Shown piece by piece: positions 34,181-46,679 of a DNA stretch of 64,000 bases (position 1 is its first letter; each line of letters opens with the position of its first letter). Both the position numbers and the translations under genes were made by a program. The stretch spans positions 112,024,095 through 112,088,094 of the forward strand of contig CM061920.1 of NCBI GenBank assembly GCA_031002005.1, written 5' to 3'. A model generated the notes under the pieces. That model did not search any database and had not been told where the DNA came from. It saw only the letters and a program-made list of their open reading frames with translations. Source of the DNA: Vandiemenella viatica. Taxonomy: Eukaryota; Arthropoda; Insecta; Orthoptera; Morabidae.

Positions 34181-34608
34181 TAAACTATTGATCACGTATT
34201 TACATAAATTTTTACCACTTCAACTAGAATTTGAGTAATATTGAATCACATTTTATAGAAAGATTTTGGTTTTTAATAGTATATAACTCTGTCCTCATAT
34301 CTTAGACATTTGCCAAGGAGCACTTTCAACATTCGAAATTCTGTCGCTCGACATTGTGAGATTTTTTTTTCTTTTCTTTTGTAACACAGCATTGACGAAT
34401 ACAGTGAGACAATCTGTTTAGTAAATTCGGCATCATCTTCGCCATTTACTTTTGATTTTTCTTTGTAAAGTAATAATTTTTTAAACACTCAAAATATTAC
34501 AACTTAAGCAAAAATGTTTAAATGTTTAACTAGTCGTTTGTAAGAATAAAAGCAATGTAGAGCAAACTCAACAATGATGAGTCGGTTACACAGTGAAGTA
34601 TATGTATA

Positions 34609-34653
34609 TCCCTTACATATACATATAAGGGATGTATATGTATATGTAAGGGA
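34609..34653. repeat. Perfect 17-bp inverted repeat in an AT-rich stretch
   Basis: TCCCTTACATATACATA at 34609-34625 and its exact reverse complement at 34637-34653, with 11 bases between. It lies inside the Harbinger-like element. Confidence 0.85.
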
Positions 34654-35394
34654 TGCATAACCCTTTTCGATAAGTGCAATGCACCCTCCGCCACACACTT
34701 TTAGTGAATCGCGGAGTAATAATAATAATAATATGTATTAGTTACAAATAAATGAAAGACTTAGTCATTATATGGCATAGTGTATTTTTCAAACTTTTCT
34801 TGTACACCTATTCATATTCACCTAAAGGAGTTTTCACCCTAATTAACATAAAATAAATATAAGGGATTGGAATTATATAAAATTAAATGTTTATCTTTAG
34901 TAGGTCCATGAGAAATCTGCTTACTTCAAGGTGATTACCAGCATTTCCACACTTTGAATACAATTCATCAACTGCGTATTTCTCCTTTGAATGACATACT
35001 TTAGTTTCGCAAGCAACTCTCGATATAAATATCCCAAATTAATTGAAAAATTTGTTGTTATCGTTCCTCAAATATTCTGTTCTCCTTTGGTTTTTTCTTT
35101 TCCTATTTCTATGGCGACGGAACCGTTAAAATAAATTTTTTAAAACCTAAATACGAAATAATAAACACCAAATTAACTAAATTAACATCTAATTTCACAA
35201 AAAGAAACTCAAGTCAAGCAAGGTACTGACGCCCGACCACGTCACCTTTTTCCTGCTCTTCTTAGCAATGGAAGTTTCACCGCTGAAATGGCAGCGGTAG
35301 TTCGACCGCTCAATGTGTAAACACCTCAAATTCTATAGGCGGCGACGGAGAAATTTCCGGAGCGGACGAAACCGCTCAGTGTGTAACAGGCCTA

Positions 35395-36240
35395 GCGGTC
35401 TCCTGTCTGGATTACCGGGAGAGACAGCGAGGTCGTCCAGCTTTACGACCTTCCGGAAATCTATAAAGAGGGAGATCTGTTATGAGCCATTGTTAGGTTC
35501 TATTGGCTCACCAACATATAAAACTGCCAAGCACCTGACGGGTTTTCTGCTAACATATGTTTGGTGAGTTTTGATGTAATGTTCACACATATTCCTTTCG
35601 AAGATGTTGTAATATCATTTCGACTTATGGGCAGAACCGCAGATCTGTCCAACAAGTGTTGACCTGCAACTGCTTTCCATTTGACGGGAAGTTTAATGAA
35701 CAAATGAAAGTTGTGGCTACGAGATCTTGGCTACTTTCTCAAAAGTCTTCGTGACTGTTTCTTTTCTGTGTTGGTTAGCTGATATTCTTTTAATGATACC
35801 ACATATTCTTCGTTTTTAATTGTTACCTATGCCACAGTCGTGCATATAGGTAAAATTACAGATCAGTTTTCTGAAATGGATAACTTGTTGTATTTCTGAA
35901 CCAATGTTGTCTTTTCCATCGGATGCAAATTATTTTTCTAGTACATTTAAAAGTTGGACTCCTCCTAGTAGGTCGCTTTTTGGTATTCGTTAATACTATT
36001 TGATCAACCGCATGGTCGTTTCATTTAACCCTTTTTTTCCTCAAAATGAAACGTATGTTCTGAAAACTATTAACATAGTTAAAAAAAAAAGTGTGATTGT
36101 ATCCTTCTCCTTAAGGATGCTCCCGATTTTTTTAATTTCATATGGCATAAAAAATCCAAGTAAAACACCGACAGCAATAATCGCAATATTTATTAATGCT
36201 GTATATTATTAACTAAATCTGTTCAGTTGGTGATTGCTTC
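35395..36240. other. No recognised gene
   Basis: 35395-35500 is mixed; the rest is AT-rich. No domain or repeat ends seen. Confidence 0.4.
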
Positions 36241-36610
36241 GCTAGAATCACCGTGACGGTTAATTGCTGGTGCTGAGTCCCGGATCGTGGCCGTGGCGGT
36301 GGCGCCATTTAATAATAGACACGGGAGGGAGGCTCGCTGCAATATTGAGTGGTCGCTCCGCCATTGTGCCAGCAGGCAAGCCTCCATTTCATTACAGCCA
36401 CAAATTGGTTTTGCATAGGGAACTGACTTCGCAGAGCAGTGTGCCGTGTGTCTCTAGGCTCACACGCCGCTGAGGATTGTCTTCTGGCACACTGAACTAC
36501 GCCACTGACGGTGACCGGCGCTTGCGAACACGTCATCCTAATTACGACTCTCAGCCTGGTGTAAGACGTCCTATATGCACTTTCACTGGACTTGAGAAGG
36601 CACAAGGTTG
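36241..36610. other. GC-richer patch of unknown nature
   Basis: About 370 bases with CpGs and short open frames on both strands (69 codons plus, 98 codons minus). None has a recognisable domain or convincing splice sites. It could be a regulatory patch or an old LTR. Confidence 0.3.
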
Positions 36611-37850
36611 CAGTTGATCATAGATTTTTTCGGCAGTTAGGGCATTCAACATACGTGCTCTGCTAATATGGATTTAGATGACTCCAGGCATTTACTGAAG
36701 GCCTCAAGAGCTGGCAGTAATGCTGAGAAAGGTATTACACTAGCACTTCTATCAATCGAAGGACTTTTGAAGAACGTATGCAGATATATACGACATATAT
36801 AATTATGACAAACTTCAGTCTGTTATACTGTGATTAAAGTGGGGTCTCTGTATAAACTCTGATCTGTTTCTTTGGGGTATAAAACACATCTAGTACTTTC
36901 TGTCACTGATGGATTAATAATTCCTCGATGAAGCAAGCAAAACGTTTGTCAGTACAAACATAGCACTGCATTTAAGTGTTGGCGGCTTTGACTTACGCCA
37001 TAAGTAGAAGAGAATCATTATTCACTTAATTTTTAAATATCGAACTTCTTCAAGTTACTCTCACCGGCCCTCAACTACAGGAATAAAAATTCGAATACCC
37101 TCTTCTGTAATACAACGGCCGTTCCAACAAACCTTATAGTAATTTCATTTCCGCGAAGTAGTGGGGAGCTGGTTTACAAACATGTTATGAGTGTTTTTTA
37201 GTGAACTACAGTTAGAAAGCTTGAACTGTGAAAGCTGTACAATCAATCAGTCAATTATTTGGCCGTAAAGCAGACCAGTTCTCAGGCACTAATTCAAGTT
37301 GTAAATACTGTTAAAAAGTAGTTCGTATACTATCATCCGGAATACTCGTAAGGGTATCCTGGTTGCCCCAGTGACAGAGTTCACATTTGGTGCGCGTTTC
37401 CCTTCTGACGTGCGCGTCTAACCTGACCCGGTAACTCTCCAACCTAAAAGACAACCTCAATTTTATCTGGAGTGCCTCCCAGACTACTCCAGATGAAGAA
37501 ATAAAACTTTTGTGAGTTTTAAGGGTAAGTTAAAATTCCAGACGAGACCTGAGTAGAACTGAGTTGGAGACACTTCGTACGAGCTACAGCAGCAGTTGAA
37601 AAATTCGCAACTCTCTTTTGACGCACCATTAAATACGCATAAATGTGGTGTCATAGTTTGATGCGTGTTTCCGCATTTTCTGAAGCGAATTTGGTCTTTT
37701 CCTTCCTCTCAACGATTTTGACAGGTGGTTCCCACCTTATGTTATCGTTAATCAGTTCCCAGAATCATGTCAGTGAATTGAGAAAGTGTTCAAATGAATG
37801 AATAGAATGCACTTCATAAAAAACGGAGATTTCTTTTTTCATCTGTTCAT
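36611..37850. other. No recognised gene
   Basis: AT-rich to mixed, no frame over 60 codons. Confidence 0.4.
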
Positions 37851-37852
37851 CG

Positions 37853-38060
37853 AGCAGTTTGGTAGCTTAGTAGTTAACTCAAGGTCCCTGGTTCGACTCC
37901 TGCTGCAGCCAGGAATGTTTAAGGGCTTTTCTTTGATTATGTGAGTATGCCAGAATTGTCCGGGGTTCGGTTTCCACGGTGAACTGTAGGTCTAACCTCG
38001 ACAGGGGCGGAATGCGTGGCAAGTCGAAACTCTGTCACCATGTCGCAACACCACACGAAT
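37853..38060 (+). mobile_element. tRNA-derived SINE of a second family
   Basis: Head with A-box-like GGTAGCTTAGTAGTTAACTC (37861-37880) and B box GGTTCGACTCC (37891-37901). The body contains GTTCGGTTTCCACGGTGAAC and CTAACCTCGACAGGGGCGG. The body differs from the family at 27959-28194. Limits are approximate because no target duplication was found. Confidence 0.65.
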
Positions 38061-38630
38061 TCACTTTGTGTAATTATTATTCCATCTATGAGAGGTCCCA
38101 TTCGTTTCTCCACAGAAGACAGTGAGGGTTCTTGATTATCTCAAACTATTGATCAGCTCCTAACGATATAAATATTAAGAAAAGGTATTTATCTATTTCT
38201 ATTGGCTGAGTAACTGGCATGCAAATTAAAGAACTTCGCCGGCTACATTTACTCTTCGCTTCGTTGGTAATGTTCCTTTTCAGCAGGAATGTTTTGCATG
38301 GTCAGAAAGTTAAATCGTGTTAACAGTGGCGATAATGTTTCATAATATTAAACTTTTATTCATTTATGAGCTATATGAGTTTCCTAGTATTATGTGATCC
38401 CGACTTCGGGCTGACCCTGTTTTCGTATTAATTTTCTCCTTGTAGGAACTGAATAATATTTATAATACATTGGTGAAAATAATTATTCCTTGCATAATCG
38501 CTATCATGAGGTGTGGATTAGAAATGCGATAATGATGAAGGCAAGCCTAATGGAAGAGGAGTCTATGACCGTTTCACATGTTCCCTGACCCCCAGTTTTT
38601 ATCCGCAAACCTGTTCCCTAGATTAGTGTT
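38061..38630. other. No recognised gene
   Basis: AT-rich. Confidence 0.4.
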
Positions 38631-38634
38631 GGTA

Positions 38635-38820
38635 TGTTGCCAAAAGGAAATAACTTCGTAGATGAACAAACAGCGAAGTTGCGTTGGGTGGGCCTACTGG
38701 CTTGGACAGCCGTGCTAATGAAGGGTCGACTGCCCCGGGCAGGGCTCGCCTTAATAAGGGCGCCGGCACCAGCTGGACCTGGCCTGGTACGAGGCGCTCA
38801 GTCGACCCCCTGTTTTTAAA
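38635..38820. other. GC-rich patch of unknown nature
   Basis: About 180 bases with CGACTGCCCCGGGCAGGGCT and a GTCGACTG/CAGTCGAC inverted pair at 38725-38732 and 38798-38805. Open in two plus frames without a known domain. Confidence 0.3.
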
Positions 38821-41800
38821 TGTATTAAATGGAGACGCATTGCGTCACAGGTATTTCGTAAGTCGATGGCAGAAAAAGAAGAGTTCATACTGAATGAAGT
38901 TATTTCACTTTCCGTGAGAAATATCAGCTACAATAAAGCATTGCAACCCACAATCTCGCTTAAATCGGCATCGAAACAGATTGCAAGAAACCAAACAGAA
39001 AAATACTTACTGACTGTATGGATACCTCAGGTATTTTAGAAGACGTTAGAAACTTTTATCTCAATTTCAAATCAGGTTTTGTAAATTCTGTTCATGCAAA
39101 ACAAATTTCATGAAGTAGAAATATTATACATCTCCATATGTAGGAACTTAACTGCTGAATACGGTACTTACGGTACTTACGTGTAAACCATGAAATTGTA
39201 TTTTTATAAAAGACATTTTACGAAAGTTTAAAATCATCTTTGTGCAATATGATCCTTAACTTCGTACGAGATAAATTCATCAATATACCCCACTTATCTG
39301 TTGGAATTTTTCTTGTAGTAGATTAATAGGCTGGTGACACTAATTTTGCATTTCAATCCAAAATTAAAAATCGATACGTTTTTCAACAATTTAGATTGAT
39401 AAGTTCGCTTTTTGTTCCACGGAATCCTTAGAGTTAAACCTTGTTATCACCTCCACGAGCCTTCAAATTGTCGATGATTACAGACAAATGCATGTTGCTT
39501 ATTCAGATGTTTGCAGATGAGTCCCGCTTCAACTGAGACGAGGATGATGATCACATACATGCTGTGCTGAGCTACTCCTTTCAGAATGCAGTTTACACCG
39601 TCACACTGGCCGAATGTCAACTCGTTGGTTAAGCCGCAATGAGTATATGAGTATACCTGCATGGCTACGAACATTTGGACATCTAGAGATTAATTATAAA
39701 CTAACCGCTTCCTAATATGAATGGCCGATGAAAGGAGCTGAAATTAAATCGACGACAGATCCTGCTGTCCTACTGTTTTACGACTCCGCTATCTCCAATG
39801 ATAAGCAACCACATATCCCTAATACGGTTACCCAATCTGAGAATAGCACGTAAAGAAATTAGGTTGTCAGTTTGAAGGCTTATACGACATCAATAAATTC
39901 GATACCGTTTGGTCAAACGGCCTTTTTATTGGCATTTTCAGTGCTTGTTTCGGTGTAGAAAGCAATCCCCCAGACAGCTCTGTGTATATTTGCACTCATA
40001 ATGGCCTCTCTCGCGCCTTGTTGACACAACGTGGCAAGTGATGACGTTCACAACCACTGCTGTAATGTCCCTCTACCTAATACAGCAAACAACCCCAAAC
40101 ACAGGTTATTGCAGATAATATCAGTATTTTTCTGTTCGAATGTATAGACAAACGTTGTAGGTAAAGTTCAAAATTTAGTCATTTCAGTAGAGGGTTCGAT
40201 AAAAAATAAACTTTAAAGAGATGTATGGGTTAATATCTACAAAATAGTTCATGAAACTTCTTTAGCAGTAGCATTGCTATACAACCATTTAATATTAGAT
40301 TGACCATTTAGTATGAAATTAAGTTTAGTATTTGATTAGTATTAGACTGATCTTGTTACGGTTGCTTAGATTCCTAGATTTTTGCAACAAGAGTTACTGA
40401 AAAATTAGTTCAATTTTTAAACTTTCGTAGCAGTTTCAGGTTTATCTGTAACACACAGATTACGGCATTGTCCTACTGTTTCCACATGACGAAGTTTAAA
40501 TAAGTATCACAAATTATCTTTTTCGTTCGCTGTGCACACATTGATTAAAGAGTTTAAGGTACTGAAAAAATTAAACTAATTTATTCGTTCCTATCCTAAC
40601 CGATTGCAAATGTAATATGACGAAGCGTTGGATTAAATATTCAAGTGTTTAATGTAGTTTACAAACATTTCAAGTGAGCGCAGCTGCTACACAGGCTACT
40701 GCTCATACACCTCTCAGCTTAGGTTCCGATATCACAAGAGCATAAGCAAGTATTTACCGAATAGGCTAACCAACAAACGAATAACCAAGCATGTTACAGA
40801 GTCTACTCAACAAAACAGGAGCTTTCAGTTCATGGATAAATGTGTATTACACAATTCTCTTAGCATGTCCCACAAAATATAACCGTGGGGTTTGATTGAA
40901 TGAATGAGTAGTTCAGTGGCTTTTTCAGGATCGATTCTCCGAAATTAGCCTCTTTGGTTTATGTTTGAGGATTATATCAAAAATTTTCAAAATTCAGCGT
41001 CAAACGAGAAGGATGAAACTTGTAATAATACATCTTCTCATTTGTACAGGTAAATACACCAATCATTTTCATGCAGATGGTATCATTTATATATTTCATA
41101 CAGACAAAAAATACATCGTAACAAAAATATTATAAGTAAACAACAAAATAATGCTACTAACAAAATTTTCCAGAAATGCGTTCTTTCTCTTCTTTGTGAT
41201 AAGTGGTATAGTAGTTAATGAAATAACATTCAGAAAACATGGTAGTCAATCAAATAGGCATAGGTCATACAAGGAAAAATGGTGTGAGAACATCATCTTT
41301 GAAAATATTTTCTAGAAATAATATGAATGAGGGCAGAAATTAGAATAAAACGAAGATATTACTAAAAGTTTTACGCTCACAATTTTTTAACAAAAATGTG
41401 AAGAATAAAATGGAAAATTTAGATACAAATTTAATCAAATATTCATATACATTCAGAGACAATTTACCTGAGAAAATTAGAAAGTTAATAAATGAACAAA
41501 AAGACGAGTAGTCTCAACTGTACTACAATACATTGTACAGTATGCCGACCACATACAAGTTGGTTCGCTGATGTGACGGAATTGTTTATAAAGTACTTTA
41601 TATTCATAATGTTTAAACAGCACATTATCCATGAGGAAAAATCCAAGCAGATAATTGAAGTAAATGAGTAATGCATGTTACCAAACAGGGCGTTTCCTGT
41701 TCGTTAATCAAATATTAAAAAAAAAAAAAAAATACTGACCAGCTGCAAAAAAATGATTACATTAGAGTAATAACAGATTGGGAAAATTTCAACAAAGTAT

Positions 41801-43005
41801 GAAGCTTCGATTATATATAACAAACACAGGTTTCGACTATTATAACGTTAGCTTCTTTGTTACATATTCAGCACAAAGAATCACACATATTAATAAATCT
41901 AAGCAAGTTTTACATGAAATATTCAACATTTCAGGTAGTAAAGATCTTCAGTATACCATCTTGTCGTGCAGTTACCAAGAAACTATCAACAATTAGCATA
42001 GGAAAATTAGTTACCCTACAAATACCGTCATATTGAGCCAATGTAAAAGCGAATGCACTCGATTTTCTGTACTCTCGAACTTCATAGATAATTTGGATTA
42101 ACAGTGCAAACAGTAAAAATAAGATTGGATAATCAAATTGCATTGAGAAGCTACAAAGTAGTGACTCCATAAAAGAAAAAGCAGTGTGCAATAAATAAGA
42201 TAGAAAAAATTGTAAGAGTGGACAATGTGTTAGAGATGGATGTAATGAAACCTACCTTCTGTTCAACTCATGATCTTCAGAATTGAGTGTATGGTATACT
42301 TTTAATACAACTCTGCAGATCCAAAAGTTTGCTATCCCATGGAATAAGACGAGATTAACACTAAAATCTCATCATCTAGAATTGGTGAAATTTTGAAACT
42401 GGTGGAAATGTACGAAATTAGTATCCTAGGTTTGAGTTGATCATGCAATTCTATTATCCTTGTGATTTACCTGTATCTTTGAAAGTGTCATTTAAGTTTC
42501 ATTTAAGATAGATAAATCCTGTTTGCAAAATGCGTATAACACTATTTAATTATTATTATCAAGACACTAAGCACCAGACTGAAAGGAAAAGGAAGAGAAT
42601 TTGTTTCAGAATGGAATGAGTATATATATTATATATATATTAATCAGTCTCGTGAACAAAAGCCACAAAATTCATAATTGATATTCAATTCGTATATCAA
42701 GATTAGACACACTTGATTCACAAATAAAATCTGATATTCTGAATATATTAAAAATCAGTTGTTATCATATGTTAATCCCGTAAAGTACATTTTGGTCTAA
42801 GCGTATTCGAAAGATTATTTTGCGGTAGAAGTTTACTGAACACGAATTCATACGATGGGAATATAATCACTGCAATCAAAATTCGAATTTACAGTACGAT
42901 ACCAACGTGTTTGTTAATTAGGGCAAGAATGTACATCGTCTAAGTGCATGTCATTTCAAGTCTAACGTGATACTGCAGGGTTATATAAATATGAAAAATA
43001 TAGGC
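38821..43005. other. Long AT-rich stretch without recognised genes
   Basis: No frame over 86 codons and none with a known domain. Contains a short ACGGTACTT repeat near 39162-39180, an A-run near 41719-41733 and (TA)n near 42620-42642. I see no transposon ends. Confidence 0.45.
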
Positions 43006-43009
43006 GGAT

Positions 43010-43400
43010 TGTGCATAAACTACGTGGCTTGGTCTAGAGGGAGAGGGGTTGGCTGGAAAGCTACGCTGGGCTACATGAAAAAGGGGGGGTGGGTTCCGAG
43101 CCAGGCCACGTAGGTTCTCTCTCATCTTATGTGTCACAGTTAAAATGAGATACAGAACACAGAGAAGCATGTAAATATTTATTTCAATCATTTAATTATC
43201 CCCGTATGTAATTTACGATAGTCTGACAAGAGAAAACAGTGCAAAATGTCTTCTGTAATCAATATGGAAAAAATCTATGTGCTACGTGGGGGGGAGGGGG
43301 GGAGGGGGAGAGGGGGGGGGGGAAATAGAGACAAAAGCCACGTCGGGCTACGTGGAGAGGAGGGGGTTCACAGGAGCCCAAAATGGAGCTACTTGGTTTA
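43010..43400. repeat. Two G-rich repeat blocks with ACGTGG cores
   Basis: Two related blocks (about 43010-43120 and 43275-43400), each with TACGTGG motifs, a G-run and GCTACG-type segments. The second has a nearly pure G tract at 43288-43322 (four or more runs of three or more G), able in principle to form a quadruplex. No coding potential. Confidence 0.5.
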
Positions 43401-43807
43401 TGAATGCTCCCATGGATTTATAAAGTCTGTGCTTCCAGAGGAGAGGATTAGGCCGTATTAGTAATAACTAATTCATCAGCTGCCACGATTTCCACCTTTG
43501 CAGTAGTTTAACGTTATCTGGTAATATTACGACTTAGAACTAAAACGTAAAATTCAAACGATGTAGGTGACTTCTCTGAGTACTCTAAGAACGGAAAGCA
43601 AGCATCATAAATGATTAAGATTTTTGTACGTATAAACCGGATGGTTCTTCATTTCTGTACCATGATATGACGTAGACCTTGAATATACAGCAACCGATGT
43701 AGTTGCTTCCCGAGATTGTTCGAGTTTGCTTGGGTATTTTGGTTTAGAATGGGAGTGATAGGAGAATAGTCATGAAACACTCGTGCGTGAGAGCTGCGTG
43801 GAGTGCG
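43401..43807. other. Sequence 3' of the putative host gene
   Basis: Would include the 3'UTR if the exon model at 43808-44007 is right. No clear AATAAA signal close to the stop on the minus strand; TTTATT on the plus strand near 43173 is a distant candidate. Confidence 0.3.
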
Positions 43808-44007
43808 TCAGAGCTTGGTGACGGTGCCTGCGGAGTGGTTGTGGTGCCTGAGCACGAGGCGGCGGTCGGGCGTCATGTGCAGCAGAGGCCCGCTCTGCAG
43901 CGAGCCCGCCGCGGCGGCGCAGTACAGCGGCGGCGTCGCGGCGCCCCCCGCCTGCTGCTGGCGGCAGCGCGCGGCGCGGCACGAGCCCACCAGGCTGCCG
44001 CTCACAC
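43808..44007 (-). CDS. Putative last coding exon of an unrecognised host gene
   Basis: GC-rich island in AT-rich DNA. Minus-strand acceptor ACGCAG|GTGTGAG puts the exon start at 44007 with two bases completing a codon, then an open frame to TGA at 43810-43808. The translation is VSGSLVGSC ... Ala/Gly/Gln-rich ... GSLQSGPLLHMTPDRRLVL, then HHNHSAGTVTKL and stop. The phase fits the donor proposed at 50615 (G + GT = Gly). The polypyrimidine tract before the acceptor is poor. The C-terminus looks like real protein rather than random GC-rich sequence, but I cannot name the gene. Confidence 0.45.
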
Positions 44008-46679
44008 CTGCGTACCACACAGCCCTAATAGTCGTGGCTTGCTCGCTCGTAGAGCAACAAAACAAGGGTAAAAAGAATCGGCCACATACCAGTCTAGTCT
44101 CGCGTAATAGTTACGTATCTTAATGACGTAAATACATACATCGCATGTAGTAAGTAGATCATAGGGCACTCGCTCGCCAACAAAATCAATGCCAGACACT
44201 TTTTCAGGTTAGGTAGTGAACTGCGCTCAACGTCTCTCTAAACCCGCGCCACTTTGTCGCTCGCGTTCCGTATGTTATCGTTCATATCGTCAAGTGTATT
44301 ATAACTAAATTAACATGCAATGCACTCTGAAGTATGAATATTTTTACTAAAATAATATTGTAATATTGAAAAGTAGCTTCAAAATAAATTTTTTGTCTTG
44401 CTTACAAGTTATTTTAATGTAAGTGGTTTGGAAATTTTCTTTTAAATACAATTTCAAACAAATTTCAAATCCCTATCAAACAGCGTTTACTTAGAAACAC
44501 GTAGTAACAAAAAAGTTATGAAACTGACAGCTCCTTTTCATCTGATGGGAAAAAAATTGAAAAAAATTCCTAGTTCTATGCTTGAAGAGGTCTAAACAGT
44601 AACGTGTGTACCCCATGTATCACATGACCCAGGAAGTATACAATTTTACGAAGTTTTAAGTATGATAATCGGGTTTGGGTCAATGAAACACATATCTAGT
44701 GCGAATTTGAATCCTGAGGCTTGATTCATTTACGAGCTACGGAGCCATGACAGTCAAATAAGACAGACAGAAGAGCGACAGCAATTGTTCTTCGCTTCCC
44801 TTCGAGGACAGAGCTCTAACCTAATGGCAGTTAGTTAAACTTTGGTTTACGACATTACGCCATGAATGACTTAAGCTATTATTTTCTCTGTCATAAGATG
44901 CAAACAGTTACAACAACAGCTATTCATCCTTCCCAGTAATATGGTCTTTCACTCACACATGCCATCATTAGTTCAGCCGAAGCTAAGAGGTTGAGAAAAA
45001 TTTGGAAACTGGACGACCATGTTTTTTTTATTTATTTTTTCTCAAACCCCTTAGTGTACTATAAACTACCAGCAAAAAACCTTTGAGAAACTAGACGTAG
45101 CTAAACGTTTGCTCATTTTAATAACAGCATTAATTCAGCAATGTTACTGGCACTTGTAGAAGCTGGAAGAAATTCGTCAACGATCGACCATTCCTGGAAA
45201 GTGTCTAACTGTGTCTCTGTAAACGAGCGGTGTAGCTCCTCGAGCAGTGCAATCAGATCTATTCTTCAGCCATAATACTACCTCAATATTTTACCAACAG
45301 TTTCGTTCAAATTCCCACTTGAGACCAAATGTAATTTCAGTCGTTTTCAATGCATGCTTTAATCTTCTCCAATATGTTACTTTAGTGGATGGTATCTGAA
45401 AAAGCCCTACTCTCTGTTTCCCTAACTAACAGGAAGGAACACACTGTTATGCATCTGCACGATATTTTATATCTCTTATTTTGTTGACTTTTTTAGTGAT
45501 GTTCAATGAACACTACGACAAAAAATGTCAGCAAGGTGTCAGAATGAAATTGGGGTAAGAGGAGGGGTGTGTGAAATCCACTGAATGAGTCATTTCAAAA
45601 ACTCTTTACAATTAATATGTAGTAAAAAATTATAAAACAATTTTTTCTTCACAGCCTCCGCTATTTTCTACTCATTTTTTTCATGCCATTGGCAGTTTTT
45701 TAAATCTTTCTGCAAAAATGTTTTGCTGCATGGTACTTAGCCAATTATACACTGCCTTGTACTTCTTCGTCGATGTTACAAACTTTTTATCTGAATCTTT
45801 TTTGAGGCGTTAAAACAAATGATCGTCTCATCGTATGTTTAGATTACAGTAAGCATGATTCAAAACTTCGCTTCCATAGCAGCAAAAAGTGTCGGGCAGA
45901 GCGTTATGTTACAGAATCGGGACGCTGCACGTCTGACACACGCGGCTTTAACCTTGCCGAAGAGTTCACATTTGTTTGGAACATTGACAGTTCGTCGTTC
46001 AAACAGAAAATTGATATACACAATATCTTAAGCATACCAGCTGAGAACTTTCACAGCTGACAAACGAATTTTTGCCTTTACTATAGCCGCATGGCATTCC
46101 ATTTTTCACCTCTGGAGTATACTGGTTTGTCCATAAATCATATGGAATACGTAAAAATAAAAAAATAATGAAAGGAAATCCTGACGAAATTCAGCCTTTA
46201 TTGCTTTCTGACTTGAGTATAACGTTCCTGGAATACACGGGAAAGTGATTTTCAATATGTAAAATAGCTATTTTTTTTTTAATGATTGTTCACTTCCACA
46301 ACTTATTCCGGATGCTGCATTAATTTCTCAAACAATCATTGGTGTATCTTCATGTTGTTTGTGTCATGATACACGTCCGGGATCGATGTTCGTGAATGAT
46401 AATAGAAAACGCGTGCGATATTCACGGAAGAAATTCGATCACTTGTACGCTTGAGGCTTGGAAAGTGGATCAATGCCGAAATGTGCACACAACCTAGGCA
46501 AAATTCTGGCTTGTTTATCACCTCTGTTGTGCAATTGGGACATAGATATTCGGTTCAATAATTACGATGTAATTAAATTTAATTTCGATGGACTGCACAC
46601 TCCGGTCGCAAATTCCCTACGTACCCTTTATTCCCGTTTCATGTACCCACCTAATTTTTCCCTTTATGAATTTAAAATT
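44008..46679. other. Part of a proposed intron, no gene recognised
   Basis: AT-rich, no frame over about 65 codons apart from those overlapping the exon. No repeat identified. Confidence 0.4.

Larger units (their letters stand above)
33689..35391 (+). mobile_element. Harbinger-like DNA element with long inverted repeats (1703 bp)
   Basis: Inverted ends of about 54 bp: 33689-33742, starting GGCCGGTTACACACTTGGCG, pairs with 35338-35391, and both contain CGGAAATTTCTCCGTCGCCG. A 3-base CTA lies on each side (33686-33688, 35392-35394). Because CTAG is palindromic, a TA duplication is also possible. Further copies of the TTACACACTTGGCGG-like block sit inside near 33780, 33912 and 35293-35323. The internal MADF remnant and 3-base duplication point to PIF/Harbinger. 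No transposase frame was found, so the element is non-autonomous. Confidence 0.85.

Noticed and set aside
43772..44123. Plus-strand Ala/Arg-rich frames of 99 and 106 codons
   Set aside because: Low-complexity readings of the GC-rich island. The minus frame has compatible splice phases and a better C-terminus.
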